Positions 21,535 through 32,301 of a DNA stretch of 64,000 nt are shown here, one piece after another (position 1 is the stretch's first letter; every line of letters begins with the position of its first letter). The position numbers were made by a program, and so were the translations under genes. The DNA lies in NCBI RefSeq assembly GCF_033568475.1, contig NC_133123.1, positions 157,123,753 to 157,187,752 of the forward strand, given 5' to 3'. The notes beneath the pieces are model-generated. The model made no database searches. It was not told where the DNA came from and saw only the letters and a list, made by a program, of their open reading frames with translations. This stretch comes from Henckelia pumila (taxonomy: Eukaryota; Streptophyta; Magnoliopsida; Lamiales; Gesneriaceae).

Positions 21535-23718
21535 GAAACATTATTATTTAATTATAATAAATTTCAAATAAAATTTAATTCTTTTTACCATGTCCACAAA
21601 GCTCAAATCACCACCATGTTCACTCAACCATGAACTCCAAATATTTCTCATAGCAGCTTCATTGGTTTGCAAATCAGAATCATCATGAAGCAGCTTATGT
21701 AAATAAGTCTATTGGAAAGCAAAAAAAAAACTATAAGATTAACAATAACATATTAAAATCAAGAATCAAATTAAAAATATTAAAAACTTACAGAATGTGC
21801 GAGGTTGAAACAAAAACGCATATGCTGCGTGTTTTTTGTTTTTTCTTCTTGATTGATTGAGAGACACCATGCATCAATGATAGAAACATATACGTTTGAA
21901 AAACTCAATGAAATGATGTCCTTCCTTTGAATAGGACACATAAGATGATGGTGAAACAAAATCTCCCTAATTGTAGCAGAAAGAAGAAAATCAAATCATC
22001 AAAAGAGAGACAAACTGAATTCAGATATAAAAATATAATATGAATTATGGTTCATAAACACTTACTTTTCATTCAAAGCTTCATCAACAAAGAAACAGTA
22101 ATCGATGATCTCTTTGTGTTTTTGATCCATATCAAAGACAATGTCCTTGTTTGCCTTCATGAAGTCCGACACATATCCCATTTCTTCATCAAGCCGCCAA
22201 TACTCATTTGATAAAATAGGTTCACTTAGTTCTTGGTCAGACAAGACATCATTAGACCTCTCTTCATTATTTTCTACAAGGACATTTCTTTGTTCCGGTG
22301 TCAAAAGATCAAAAGAAGAAAACTCTTCAGCCAACTTTTTCATAACCAAAAAGTTATCAACCACATCATCTATATACTTTTGTATTTTAGGCTCACAAAA
22401 GAACTTCTGACTCTCCGATAAATCAGGAGAAGCTGCAGCACGTTTCTCTTCAATTTTTTTCTTCATTTTCAACAAACTTTTCATGTGATGATTGGACACT
22501 ACAGAGATGTCCCTCTTAAACAACAACAGTGTTTCATGTACATCCTAAAATTATGAGATAAATTAAAAAAATATAATGATTAGTGACTTTAGACATCGTA
22601 AAAATAAATACTATTGAAGAATATAGACATAGTAACTTACATCTTCTGCCGTCTTCTGTATATCTGAATCAGTAGGTTCGCTATCAGACAACTTATATCT
22701 GATAAACCTTGAAGATTCATGCACTGCATCAAAACTTACTTCATTTTTTTCTACACTTTGATTTTCTTCTTCTTCATATTTTTCTCCCACCCTTGTCCTA
22801 TCATTCAAACCAACTGGATAGATCCCGACAACCCATTCCCCTTGTCCATAATCCCCAGCTTCTGTCTCTTCTCTAATTCTTGTTCGGATCCTCTCAGATG
22901 TCCAATGTTGAATCAAAGGTGGCATACATGGTTCAGCAATGCCATGCCACTTCAGCCTATGGAAGTATATAATTTGCAACAACAACACACACCCACTAAC
23001 ATTCTTCACCTTTAAATTGGAATTATATTTTTTCACAGCTTTACAAAGCTTTTTTAGGACATAACTACACCAATCATACTTTGATATCTTATCAACTTCA
23101 ACTAACGATTTTAAAGTACTAAGATCAATCAAACGATTTGATGTTGGAGTTAAAAATTATGACAAACTATAAATAACAAATAGTATTTTGAAATCATTTC
23201 CTCCATCTATCAACTTTGTGAGAAAAAGGTCCTTCAAAGAACTCAATGTTGAGTTGGAGTCAATATCATAGTCATTTTTTAGTTTTTCCAACAAACAAAG
23301 AGTAGTTTCATCACATACCAACTTTAACTCATTCCCATCATTTCTTGGCAGTAGAAACACATCCCTGACATCGTCTGAAGTTATGACAAAGCTTTTGTTG
23401 TTGTTAACTGTAAACATTTGACTAGCTCCATTGAAGTTTTTCACCAACCATCTCAACATCGTAGTTGGTACAGATGTAACACGCAGATGGAGCAAGCCAC
23501 CAAAACCAATGCTTCTAACTGCCTGCTTTTGTTGTTCATTCAATTGTTCCACAAGTCTACACAGACCTTGTGGTCTACATTGGGTAACGAACCCTCTAAC
23601 TTCACTACAAAAAATAAAATATATATGTATATATGAAATAACACCAAAATAAAATTTAATTGCATGTTACATTAACATCAAAAAAAAATTAGGACATGAT
23701 GATTTGATCTAGACAGTC

Positions 23719-23873
23719 ATTTGCAGCAGCATGGACAGATGCTTGCAAAGTTCAAGGATCAGTGATGAATTAAAGTTGGTGCATGCAATGAAGTGGATTC
23801 AATTCACAAAGCTTAACAGAATAACAATAAAAGGTCTAGGTATTATAGATGGACATGGCTCTGTCTGGTGACA
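23719..23873 (+). pseudogene. GH28/polygalacturonase-like fragment in a protease-gene intron
   Basis: In one plus-strand frame the segment reads 'FAAAWTDACKVQGSVM', the start of the plant polygalacturonase fold. After a short degenerate stretch another frame reads 'MKWIQFTKLNRITIKGLG' followed by 'IIDGHGSVW', the characteristic first pectate-lyase-type repeat ('GTIDGHGxxWW'). This is a fragment of a secreted pectin-degrading enzyme gene, frameshifted and lacking the catalytic Asp/His segments. Its location inside a Mutator-like element suggests capture of host sequence, as in Pack-MULEs. Confidence 0.6.
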
Positions 23874-23982
23874 CATTGGCCAATACATAACTTTCTTGAT
23901 AATATATACAATTAATTTATTAGGCTATCTAGGATTACTCCATTTCTTTTTTCTAAATTCGTACAATTAATTTATTAGGCTA

Positions 23983-25400
23983 ATCACAAAAAGTTATCAC
24001 ATAAAAATTAATATTATTCACATAGGCTTTAATACGTTTCACATTAAAACCATTCCACAAATAATCATTAGAACCAACAAATTTCACAGGAAAGCCAATA
24101 CATTTTGTCACATTAATTAGAACTAATACTTTACACAACACAAATAATATTTTTCATTGAAAATTTAATACTTTTGACATAAAACTAATAACAAAAACTA
24201 ATTTTTTTCAACAAAGAAGTAACTCACATTAAAAACTTATAATTTTATCATAAAAACTAATACTTTTTAAAAAAAATTCTAATACTTTTGAAAAGAAAAC
24301 AAATACTTTTTTTTATGTCAAATATACCAGCACGTTCAGAATCATATATGGAAGAAAGTTATAAGGGAAATCACAAAAAGTTATCACATAAAAATTAATA
24401 TTATTCACATAAACTCTAATACTTTTCACATTAAAACCATTCCACAAATAATCATTAAAACCAACAAATTTCACAGGAAAGCCAATACATTTTGTCACAT
24501 TAGCATACATTAATTAGAACTAATACTTTACACAACACAACTAATATTTTTCATTGAAAATTTAATACTTTTAACATAAAACTAATAACAAAAACTAATT
24601 TTTTTCAACAAAGAAGTAACTCACATTAAAAAATTATAATTTTATCATAAAAACTAATACTTTTTAAAAAAATTCTAATACTTTTGAAAAGAAAACAAAT
24701 ACTTTTTTATGTCGAATTAACACACTTAAAAAGAAAGAATTTTAACAGAAAGCACTAATACTTTTGATCACAAAAGTAACACATTTCACAGAAAAACTAA
24801 TACAAAATTTTATAAGAAAAGACTAACCATATTTCCTTGTTCGTCTCTTTTTCTGCTTCAACATTGTAAATCTGTTTTTCTATATGTTTCTCCTTTCCCT
24901 TCTTAAATTTTTCAGCAGGATTCCCAGAAGTTCCCTCAATAATCTATGGGGAAATAGCCCTTTTCTTTCGAGCAGAAAAACTACACCTGACAAAGAATGC
25001 ATTTTTCAAATTGTTTTCAGGATAACAGCAAACAATGTTTTTATCCAATTATTCAATTAACTGAAAAAGATACAAATTATTTATTCCAAATATCATCACA
25101 AAACATTTATCCATCCCAAAGAACTTGTTATTCATTTTCATCATGCATAGGGATCATGGCAATAGAAACATATCGCCATTCAAAAAATGAATTATGAGGA
25201 TCCAATCTGCAGTAACTAATACTTTTCAAAAAAATTATAATACTTTTGAAAGGAAAACAAATACTTTTTTTGTCAAATTAGCACACTTTAGTAAAAAGAG
25301 TGTTTAACAGAAAAAACTAATACTTTTGATCACAAAAGTAACACATTTCACAAAAAAACTAATACGAAATTATATAAGAAAAGACTAACCATATTTCTTT
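23983..25400. repeat. tandem duplications with 'ctaatactttt' motifs
   Basis: A block of about 340 bp starting 'aatcacaaaaagttatcac' at about 23977 is repeated at 24368 (period about 390 bp, roughly 95% alike by eye), and its right part appears a third time at about 25220-25400. The third unit also re-duplicates a protease-gene exon ('gttcgtctctttttctgc' at 24840 and 25405). Many copies of 'ctaatactttt' punctuate the block, as at 12535-13805. Confidence 0.75.
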
Positions 25401-26025
25401 GTTCGTCTCTTTTTCTGCTTCAACATTGTCAAGTTGTTCTTCTATATGTTTCTCCTTTCCCTTCTTAATTTTTTCAGCAGGCTTGCCAGAATTTTCGTCA
25501 ATAATCTACAGGGAAATAGCCCTCTGCTTTTGAGCTTTCTTTTTCTCTCTCATACTTGCAGCAGCCTAGGAAATTTTCAATCATTTTTAACAGTAAAAAA
25601 AAGAATAATAATAATGACCAGCCAAAAAGAATAGAGGATTTAAAGTATCTGACTATGGCATATCTAAACACTAGGAAGTGCTACTACCTTCATAATCATA
25701 GAAGGAAATATAAAATTGAATATCGAAATTGATTTCTGAGTTCGCTAACACATTAAAAAATCAAATTTAAAATTCTAAACACTTCAACAAGATGTGAATA
25801 TTTCAATGTAAAGAACTACTCCAAGAGTGGCATTGAACGAACCACTTCAATCTTTATGCTCAACATTGAGGACTGAATCACCAAAGGTGGGAGTATTTCA
25901 TGGAGGTCAATGAACCCAGAACCAGTTGAAAACATCTTCACATAAGTCGGGTTCCACCAATCAAATGATAATCCGTACACGTAAAAGCAAGATTTATACG
26001 AGCTCCTACAGTGTATCTCACCCAT

Positions 26026-26623
26026 TTATCCAATAATAATTAAGCTTACAAAAAGCTGTAGCATAAATGAAGACCCAAAATGAATCATGACCAAGGAACC
26101 CAAAATTGGGTCAAAACTGAAAAACAAAGCCGATATATTCACACACTGAGAGGCCCAAGGAACACAAAATTGGGCATTCGAGGCTGTAGAAGTTCTAAAT
26201 AATTGAGGATTGATGTCATGAAAACACATACCTCGACTTTGAATCAGTGGATCTGAGAGGCTTTCGAGTCCCGAGTCCTCAATGCCGAATTTGAAAACTA
26301 AGAACCCTAATTTTGTACGAAAATTAGGGATGAAACTAGAAATCTTGCACGTGGAAGATTTAAACGTGATATTGAAGAAAAATTGAAATGGAAGAAAGAT
26401 TAAGATGCGAGAGGAAAAGAATTGAGAACGAAGATTACCTTTCTTCTCTTCAAGCAAGGTGGCGGAATTCGGAAGTGACGCGGAAGTGAGAATCCCTAAT
26501 ATTCTGAAGATCCGAATAGACTTACGGGTTATTTGAATTATAAATGGACTGACCCGTTTCACGGATTAGATCCGTGAAACAGTTGCACAGGAGTGTTACT
26601 CAAATAATAAAAACGATAAACCC
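26026..26623 (-). promoter_or_regulatory. probable promoter and leader of the protease gene
   Basis: Minus-strand gene-like sequence with a likely first-exon donor ('gaagagaagaaag|gtaatc' near 26437) lies just inside the right end of the element. The 178-residue frame here has no family resemblance and is probably untranslated leader. This mirrors the FRS gene at the other end. Confidence 0.35.
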
Positions 26624-26638
26624 ATATTAACAAAATTA
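26624..26638. repeat. right copy of the 15-bp flanking direct repeat
   Basis: ATATTAACAAAATTA, identical to 8120-8134, immediately outside the region of inverted similarity at the right end of the Mutator-like element. Confidence 0.6.
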
Positions 26639-27391
26639 GGCTGGCAATTTCTATCAAACCAAGATAACTTATCAAATCAACTCGAAATTTCGGTTCAATT
26701 CCATTTTTTTAAAAAAAATAAAAAATAAAAAATTAGTTTGTTTATTTATTTTGGTTTCTATATTTTTGTAAATATATAAGTCAAATAAAACAATTAGTTG
26801 TTAATTCGATAATCGACTTAGGTTTTTTATAATTTTGTTCAAAAAAGACTGAAAAGTGCTATGTAAGCTCTAGAAAACACTAACTTAAATCTTTTCTTTT
26901 TTTTTGTTTTAAAATTTGGCTAGCTAGTTAAATATGGTAGATTTCAACCTAGCATATAGGTAATATCCAATGATAGATTTAATGTCCCATGATTTGCCAC
27001 GTCAACAATATATAATTAATTGCGACTATGTGTAAAAATACAAACCGTTGGATGCATGGATTGAATATTATCCATATGCTAGGATCTATCGTATGAACCC
27101 TTGATTGGCTAGAAACTCTTATGGAGACAACATTAAACCAAAGCTAACAATGAAGCCACCTATCCAACCTTAACGTATATATGACCTATAAACTCATTAA
27201 TCCACACGAATTGCTATGATGTATCAGCAGAAGATCACCCGATCTTATCACAAAACAAGGGAGCCCTTGTCGCCTTCGTCTGATCTTCTCTCGATGCAGC
27301 ATAGATTCACAAAGTTTATTATGAAGACGCGACGTGAACGTTAATTTACCCAAAACGAAATCATATGTCATGAAATGAGTCAAAGCAAGTA
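26639..27391. other. intergenic region downstream of RKD
   Basis: AT-rich DNA with no recognisable element. The last 200 bases or so (27186-27391) form the likely 3' untranslated region of the minus-strand RKD gene. Confidence 0.5.
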
Positions 27392-28822
27392 CTAGCCAGA
27401 GAAGAAGGCTTTCAAATCATCTTCATCTTCCTCGAAATCATGTCGATGATTTGCAGGCTTCACCAGAGGCAGCAGAGGATTACCCATTACAAGTTTGCTC
27501 TTCTTGCAATTAGCCTTGAAACAAGCCTGCCTTAGTCTCTTGGTCTTGCCCTCTATTTCCATGTCCGGAATCTTCACCATTAACTTCATCTCCTCCTCCA
27601 GACGACTTACGGCCCGCTTCAGCTTCTCTTCTCCCTCATACTTCCCCAATTCCTGTCATATTTGACTTTAAGAGACTATATAGCCAACATGTAAGACGAC
27701 GGATCTCTTAGACGATCCATCTGAGCCATGATAAAAGTATTACTTTTCATTGTAGATATGAATTGGATGGACTAGTACACAAATGGATATCTAACCTGTA
27801 CATTCTTGATAAGTGTCTGTAGGCTGATGAGCTTCCTGTGTGGCCACCTTCTGATTCCCAAATCTCTGCACGTTTTCTTCAAAAGGGTCACCCCTACGTT
27901 CAGTTCTTTTGCTGCTTGTGTGATTGGCATGTAAAAAAACTTTGATATCGTGTCCCTACACAGTGTTTTCGAGCTCCCTAAGCTGTTTCTTGTCCCAAGT
28001 TTCATCTTTTTCTCCGCGGATTCGGCCTGATCACACTCTTTTTCAATTTCTCCATCGCTGTTTCTTGTCACAAGTTTCATCTTTTTCTCCACGGGTTCGG
28101 CTTGATCATACTCTGTTTTAATTTCTCCATCGCTGTTTCTTGTCACAAGTTTCATCTTTTTCTCCGCGGGTTCGGCCTGATCACATTCTGTTTTAATTTC
28201 TCCATCTATGTATTCTTTCCTTGGATCACTTGGCAGTAGTTGCTGCTCTTTCTGAGACTGATCAAATCCTGGTGTTTTCTGGTCGCAAACATCGAATGCA
28301 CCTCCGATAAAGTCTACATTGTTTTGAGATAATATTAACTTGGCTCGTGATTATATTAAGAACATGATGATCATATTTTTTCATTTGATATTTGTGTTTG
28401 TATCTAATTCGGCGTTTGTAACATCTAAAAATAAAATGATTATTAATTTTTTATTAACAAATTTGTTAATAAAAAAATCCATAATCGTTTTAGAGGCTGC
28501 AAACAAGTATGAGTAGATGAAATTTGAAATAAAATGTATGTCACCTGGAACTGGAATTAGACTGCTGCTTGGGACAATATCCGAAGACGAAGCAAAAGGG
28601 TCCATTAAAGTGTATGAATCAACCTCATTTTCAAAGATGCCCAAGTACTGTAAATTCCAAGCAGAGAAGCTACAATATACCAACTGTGAATTTTCAATTA
28701 AAAAAAAAAGGTGTATATCATATTCTATTATATTATAAAAATAATATATACAATCACCTGGAATTATCAAATGAAGTTGGAAAGTGACAGCAAATGTCTT
28801 CATATTCTTTGTCGGTGGCCAT
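27392..28822 (-). CDS. RKD-type RWP-RK transcription factor, 4 exons
   Basis: Exons 28822-28758, 28669-28545, 28313-27796 and 27652-27392 join by GT-AG introns into about 322 residues without a stop, starting 'MATDKEYEDICC'. Residues about 184-235 are the RWP-RK DNA-binding domain ('DTISKFFYMPITQAAKELNV', then 'RRWPHRKLISLQTLI'). A basic, leucine-rich coiled coil follows in exon 4 ('EEKLKRAVSRLEEEMKLM'), and an acidic tail ends the protein. RKD proteins act in the nucleus in egg-cell and germ-line identity in plants. Residues about 100-174 hold three near-identical 25-residue repeats that I do not know from other RKDs. There is no NIN-like N-terminal domain or PB1 domain, which separates RKD from NLP. 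Confidence 0.9.
27660..27770. repeat. possible MITE remnant in an RKD intron
   Basis: Intron sequence 'gtaagacgacggatctctta', later 'aaaagtattacttttcat', resembles a short terminal-repeat element I remember as abundant in some asterid genomes. It also resembles, loosely, the left end of the large Mutator-like element ('ataagactgtcc' ... 'acggatc'). Only about 100 bp are present. Confidence 0.3.
27982..28206 (-). repeat. three 75-bp in-frame repeats in RKD exon 3
   Basis: Copies at 28206-28132, 28131-28057 and 28056-27982. Each encodes a 25-residue unit of the form DGEIKTECDQAE, then EKKMKLVTRNS. The three differ at only a few residues. The unit is charged, and the array sits just before the RWP-RK domain. 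Confidence 0.9.
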
Positions 28823-29096
28823 ATTTATTTACAGACTGAAGCTGAGGAATTCGGCCGGAGTTTTGTGGATATAATATATATATATATGTGCAGTGGAAGA
28901 CGAAGAGACTGCAGGAAAATAAATTATTAATTAATTAAAGGGTTAAAAGTAATTATGATGAATTAGTGCATGGGAGGTCGTGCGCCGTCGCATGGTTAAA
29001 ACGTCAACTTGTAAACTACACATAATTAGCAATTGTTGCATGCATTGATATGTACAGGCACATCTGAATACATATCACTTCGTTAGTAATTGATTG

Positions 29097-29141
<45 letters not shown>

Positions 29142-29522
29142 TAGGGGTATTTAACTTAAATCTTTCCTATGATTATGGGTATTTAACTAATTTAATTAGA
29201 TTTAAGATAGCTTCAAAAAACAAAAAGAAGAAAGATTTAAGATTAAGATCGGATTGAGCTGGTATGCAAGGGGAAATTCGTTTTTTGTTAAATATAAATC
29301 GTTGTGAGAGGGTGGATTTTATGATACGGGATTCAATCCGATTGAAATACTTTTCATTACATTCGTTCGTTTCGCATATAGAGATAGAGATAAATAAGAG
29401 ACGCTTCTAAAATTAAATGAATACAATGCAATGATTATGTAATTTTCACCATAGACCTGAAAACAAAAAATTCCATTAAAAAACTTCTTCATTTAAAAAA
29501 AATAATAATTAAACGGCCACAT
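28823..29522. other. RKD upstream region
   Basis: Contains the RKD promoter (minus strand), with TA-rich tracts near 28867-28885 that could act as a TATA region, and a long (TA)n microsatellite at 29099-29138. No other gene or element is visible. Confidence 0.5.
29099..29138. repeat. (TA)n microsatellite
   Basis: About 20 TA units in the RKD upstream region. Confidence 0.9.
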
Positions 29523-29697
29523 TGTTAAAGTAAAGAGAGAGATTGAATCGAATGAATTCATCTTCATTACCAGAAATATAATTTACAATATGTATTTATA
29601 CAAAGCATTTCTAACTGCTAAACCGTAATAAGAAAGAATAAGTCGCATTTCTACACTAACACTTATGCTAATACTTTGACTACTACTATAACCAACA
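29523..29697 (-). repeat. 3' LTR of the RT-less Copia
   Basis: 175 bp. Shares both ends with the other LTR, including 'cttcattaccagaaat' and 'tttgactactactataacc', but holds about 35 bp more in its middle. Confidence 0.92.
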
Positions 29698-29699
29698 CA

Positions 29700-31219
29700 C
29701 ACCCCTCAAGGTTGGTGTAAGTTTCGAACACCAAGCTTGCCAAGTAAGAAGGAATGTTGTTGTTGCTCTTGGTGTAAATTTATGGGCTTTAGGAAGAGTG
29801 GTGGCATAGCATAGACAACCAAAAGTTTTGAGATGGCCATAGGTTGGGAGTTTATGAAACAGTAGTTCAAATGGAGTTTTGTTATCAAGAATGGGGCTGG
29901 AAGTACGCTTAATTAAATAAACAGAAGTGAGAACACAATCACCCCAATATTTAAGTGGAAGTGAAGCTTGAAAACACAATGATCGTGCAATGTTGAGAAT
30001 ATGTCGATGTTTTCGCTCAACTACCCCATTTTGTTGAGGTGTATAAGAACAAGAACTTTGGTAAATAACCCCAAGAGAAGAAAAGAAAACACTGCATCCA
30101 GTTTTAAAAAAATCTGCAGCGTTATCGGTGCGAACCACTTTGATTAACTGGGAAAATTGGGTCTGAATCATGATGAAAAATTTCCGAAAAATCCCCAGCA
30201 CATCCAATTTGGAATGTAACAAATAAACTCATGTTCCTCTAGAATAATCATCCACTATAGTTAAGAAATATCTTTCACCATTATAGGTAGGGGTATTGAA
30301 TGGACCCCAAATGTCTACATGTATTAGATCAAAAGGTGAAGCAGATTTAGACATGATGTGTTTAGGAAAACTCAAACGAGTTTGTTTGGATTGCGGACAA
30401 ATATAACAATGAGTTAACATTGGTTTAGTATTTAAAAAAGGAAGTAAGCTCATTCTAGATAGAGACATATGATCCAAACGTCGATGCCACACATCATCGC
30501 TAATAGAATTAGAACCAACTAAATCATGCTGCAAATTTAAAGTATAACAATGAACGACAGAAGAAGAAAATGAAGGTATTGAGATAGGCTTGACTTTCTG
30601 AAAAGATGCAACATCAAGATAATATAGACCACCTCGTTCTTTACCAATCCTCATTGTCTTCCCAGTCATGAGGTCCTGAAACAAACAAAAATGAGGGTGA
30701 AAGGTGACAGAACATCGAAAAGATTGAGTGAACTTTGACACAGACAACAAATTAAATTGAAAGTTTGAAACACAAAGAACATTAGAAAGGATCAGGTTGT
30801 CGAAAAGTGATACATCTCCTATCTTATCATTCCACCATTAGGTACTCTTACAGACCCATTGGAGTCACCTATAGATTTAAAATTTTGCAGCAATGAGTGA
30901 TCCCCTGTCATATGGGCATTTGCTCCAGTATCTATGATCCAATCCGCTACACCGTAACCAGAAACCATACCTGCCATATTGACCATTGGTTCACTCGGAG
31001 ATTGTACACCAGTTGTTCCCAACAACTTCAAGATCTCAGCGTACTGAGCTTGTGTAAATACTTGAGTCTTGCTTTCAGGTTGTGAACTTTATCAGCACTT
31101 CCTTCAACTGCATGAGCATCCGCGGTCACTTTATCTTGTGTGGAAAAGTTAATTCCTCGACGCCAGTAATCATTCTTATTCTGTTGTTTGTGATATTTGT
31201 GACCAGGAGGATATCCCAC
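29700..31219 (-). pseudogene. Copia PR-integrase remnant, no RT
   Basis: Minus-strand pieces in order: protease 'ADWIIDTGANAHMTGDHS' (about 30930), GAG_pre 'VWHRRLDHMSLSRM' and 'CYICPQSKQ' (about 30400-30510), and integrase 'VDIWGPFNTPTYNGERYF' with 'IVDDYSR'. A stop at 30229 interrupts the integrase, which resumes as 'VVRTDNAADF' and 'TPQQNGVVERKHRHILNIAR'. The Asp-Asp-Glu residues are still visible but split between frames. It ends in unrelated residues where pol was deleted. Confidence 0.85.
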
Positions 31220-31272
31220 AATTTTATAGCAATATGATTTAGTGTGTCCTGGCCAATTACAGTGGTCACACC

Positions 31273-32010
31273 TTAACTGATCCTTTTTTTAGGAGCAGGC
31301 TTGTTTTGCTTAGAATAAAAGATGGATGTAGGAGGATCCACAGCCGACAACAATATGTGAGACTCCTCTTGCGAGATAATAGAAAAAGCATGTCCAATAC
31401 TAGGCAATGGATCCATAATTAGAATCTGACTTCGTATGTAAATGTAGCTCTCATTCAAACCCAATAAGAACTGCAACAACCTATGTTGCTGATCATGTTC
31501 AATATACTTCCGAGCAGTATCACATTCACACGATGGCAGGGTGACTAAAGATGCATATTTATCCCAAAGCTGTTTTAACTTGCAATAATAAACCGAAATG
31601 GTGTCATTACCCTGACTCATCCGACCAATATCTCTATGGATAGAAAAAATTCGTGAGCCATTAATTTTGTCAAACTGTTTTTTGAGATCACTCCAAACAA
31701 CATGAGCTTCAGTAGCATATACTATTCCCCCAAAAATTTCCTTTGATACGGAGTTCATAATCCAGGACAAAACCAAGGCATTCACTCTCTCCCATTGAGA
31801 AACAGTAGCCGCACCAGCATGAGGTCTCTTATTTGTACCATCAATCAAGGATATTTTGTTTTTCGCACGAAGTGCGATCAACATTGCTCTGCTCCATATG
31901 CCATAATTTTCAACTCCAGTCAATCGATCAGTGATGAGATTCATACCTGGTGTATCTGATGGATGTATGAATAGCGGATCATTGAAATTCAAGTTTCCAG
32001 AATTCGCCAT
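31273..32010 (-). CDS. Copia gag protein, 245 residues
   Basis: Open from an ATG at 32010. It matches the Retrotran_gag_3/UBN2 type of RE1-like Copia gag: 'LTGVENYGIWSRAMLIALRA', then 'VVWSDLKKQFDKINGSRIF' and 'LLQFLLGLNESY'. The frame stops at 31273. A zinc-knuckle-like segment with Cys/His ('VRCDHCNWPGH') can be read just beyond, near 31245-31275, in a shifted frame, so the original gag was longer and is broken there. Confidence 0.85.
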   Translation of the reverse strand: MANSGNLNFNDPLFIHPSDTPGMNLITDRLTGVENYGIWSRAMLIALRAKNKISLIDGTNKRPHAGAATVSQWERVNALVLSWIMNSVSKEIFGGIVYATEAHVVWSDLKKQFDKINGSRIFSIHRDIGRMSQGNDTISVYYCKLKQLWDKYASLVTLPSCECDTARKYIEHDQQHRLLQFLLGLNESYIYIRSQILIMDPLPSIGHAFSIISQEESHILLSAVDPPTSIFYSKQNKPAPKKRIS

Positions 32011-32156
32011 GGGTTAATCACCCAAATCGAGATCTGTTTGAATCACAGAAGAAGTGGAAACAAATCGCTAGAAATCGCAGCGAAGAACTTCGCAAAATCA
32101 GTGGCGAAGAAAGAAAAACCCAAAGTCACATAGATAGATCGATGGCTCTGATACCA

Positions 32157-32296
32157 TGTAAAAGGAAAGAGAGAGAGATTGAATCGAATGAATTCATCTT
32201 CATTACCAGAAATGCAAGTTACAATAAGAAAAAAAATAACTCAGCATTTCTACACTAACACTTATACTAATACTTTGACTACTACTATAACCAACA
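32157..32296 (-). repeat. 5' LTR of the RT-less Copia
   Basis: 140 bp. Shorter than its partner through an internal deletion next to 'acaataagaaaaaaaa'. The primer-binding site is immediately adjacent. Confidence 0.92.
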
Positions 32297-32301
32297 CACA
32301 T

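Larger units (their letters stand above)
14810..25575 (-). pseudogene. C48/Ulp1-like cysteine protease gene of the element, disabled
   Basis: Minus-strand exons can be traced at about 25572-25388, 23598-22641, 22544-22076, 21966-21792, 21708-21589, 15492-15358, 15277-15122 and 15004-14810 (stop). The N-terminal part ('SIGFGGLLHLRV', 'SDDVRDVFLLP', 'FHRLKWHG') resembles plant proteins that carry a C-terminal Ulp1 domain. The protease domain shows the active-site His in 'PLHLDDHFADVAINL' and the Asp in 'IQYLDNR'. The catalytic Cys, expected in 'VDCG', is Gly ('RDVDGGMYLMHHM'). A TAA stop at 23157-23159 interrupts the second exon. A whole Copia lies in an intron, antisense to this gene. C48 enzymes normally cleave SUMO-like tags; this copy is very unlikely to do so. 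The true start was not found; transcription probably begins near 26.5 kb. Confidence 0.75.
8120..26638. mobile_element. large Mutator-like element, two convergent genes
   Basis: The interval is bounded by a 15-bp direct repeat, ATATTAACAAAATTA, at 8120-8134 and 26624-26638. Just inside, three blocks occur in inverted orientation at similar distances from each end: GTGCAAC (8187 / 26588), ACGGATC (8192 / 26575) and AACCCGT (8222 / 26530). Both genes start near an end and run inward: an FRS/mudrA-type gene on the plus strand and a C48/Ulp1-like protease gene on the minus strand. Known Mutator-like elements make 8-11-bp duplications and may carry MULE transposase and Ulp1-like domains, and MuDR itself has two convergent genes. 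Without the nested Copia the element would be about 12.5 kb. The terminal repeats are imperfect, so the boundaries are inferred. Confidence 0.6.
29523..32296 (-). mobile_element. Copia element lacking reverse transcriptase
   Basis: Two TG...CA LTRs (29523-29697 and 32157-32296) are flanked by a perfect 5-bp duplication CACAT (29518-29522, 32297-32301). On the minus strand the element has a tRNA-iMet primer site (TGGTATCAGAGCC, complement of 32144-32156) touching the 5' LTR, then gag, protease and integrase. It passes within about 50 bases from the integrase to a polypurine-like 'ttgaggggtg' and the 3' LTR. Reverse transcriptase and RNase H are absent. At 2.77 kb it is a nonautonomous deletion derivative of an RE1-type Copia. 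Confidence 0.92.

Noticed and set aside
26026-26562. Minus-strand 178-residue frame
   Set aside because: Hydrophobic and phenylalanine/serine-rich without a domain; best explained as untranslated leader and intron of the protease gene.
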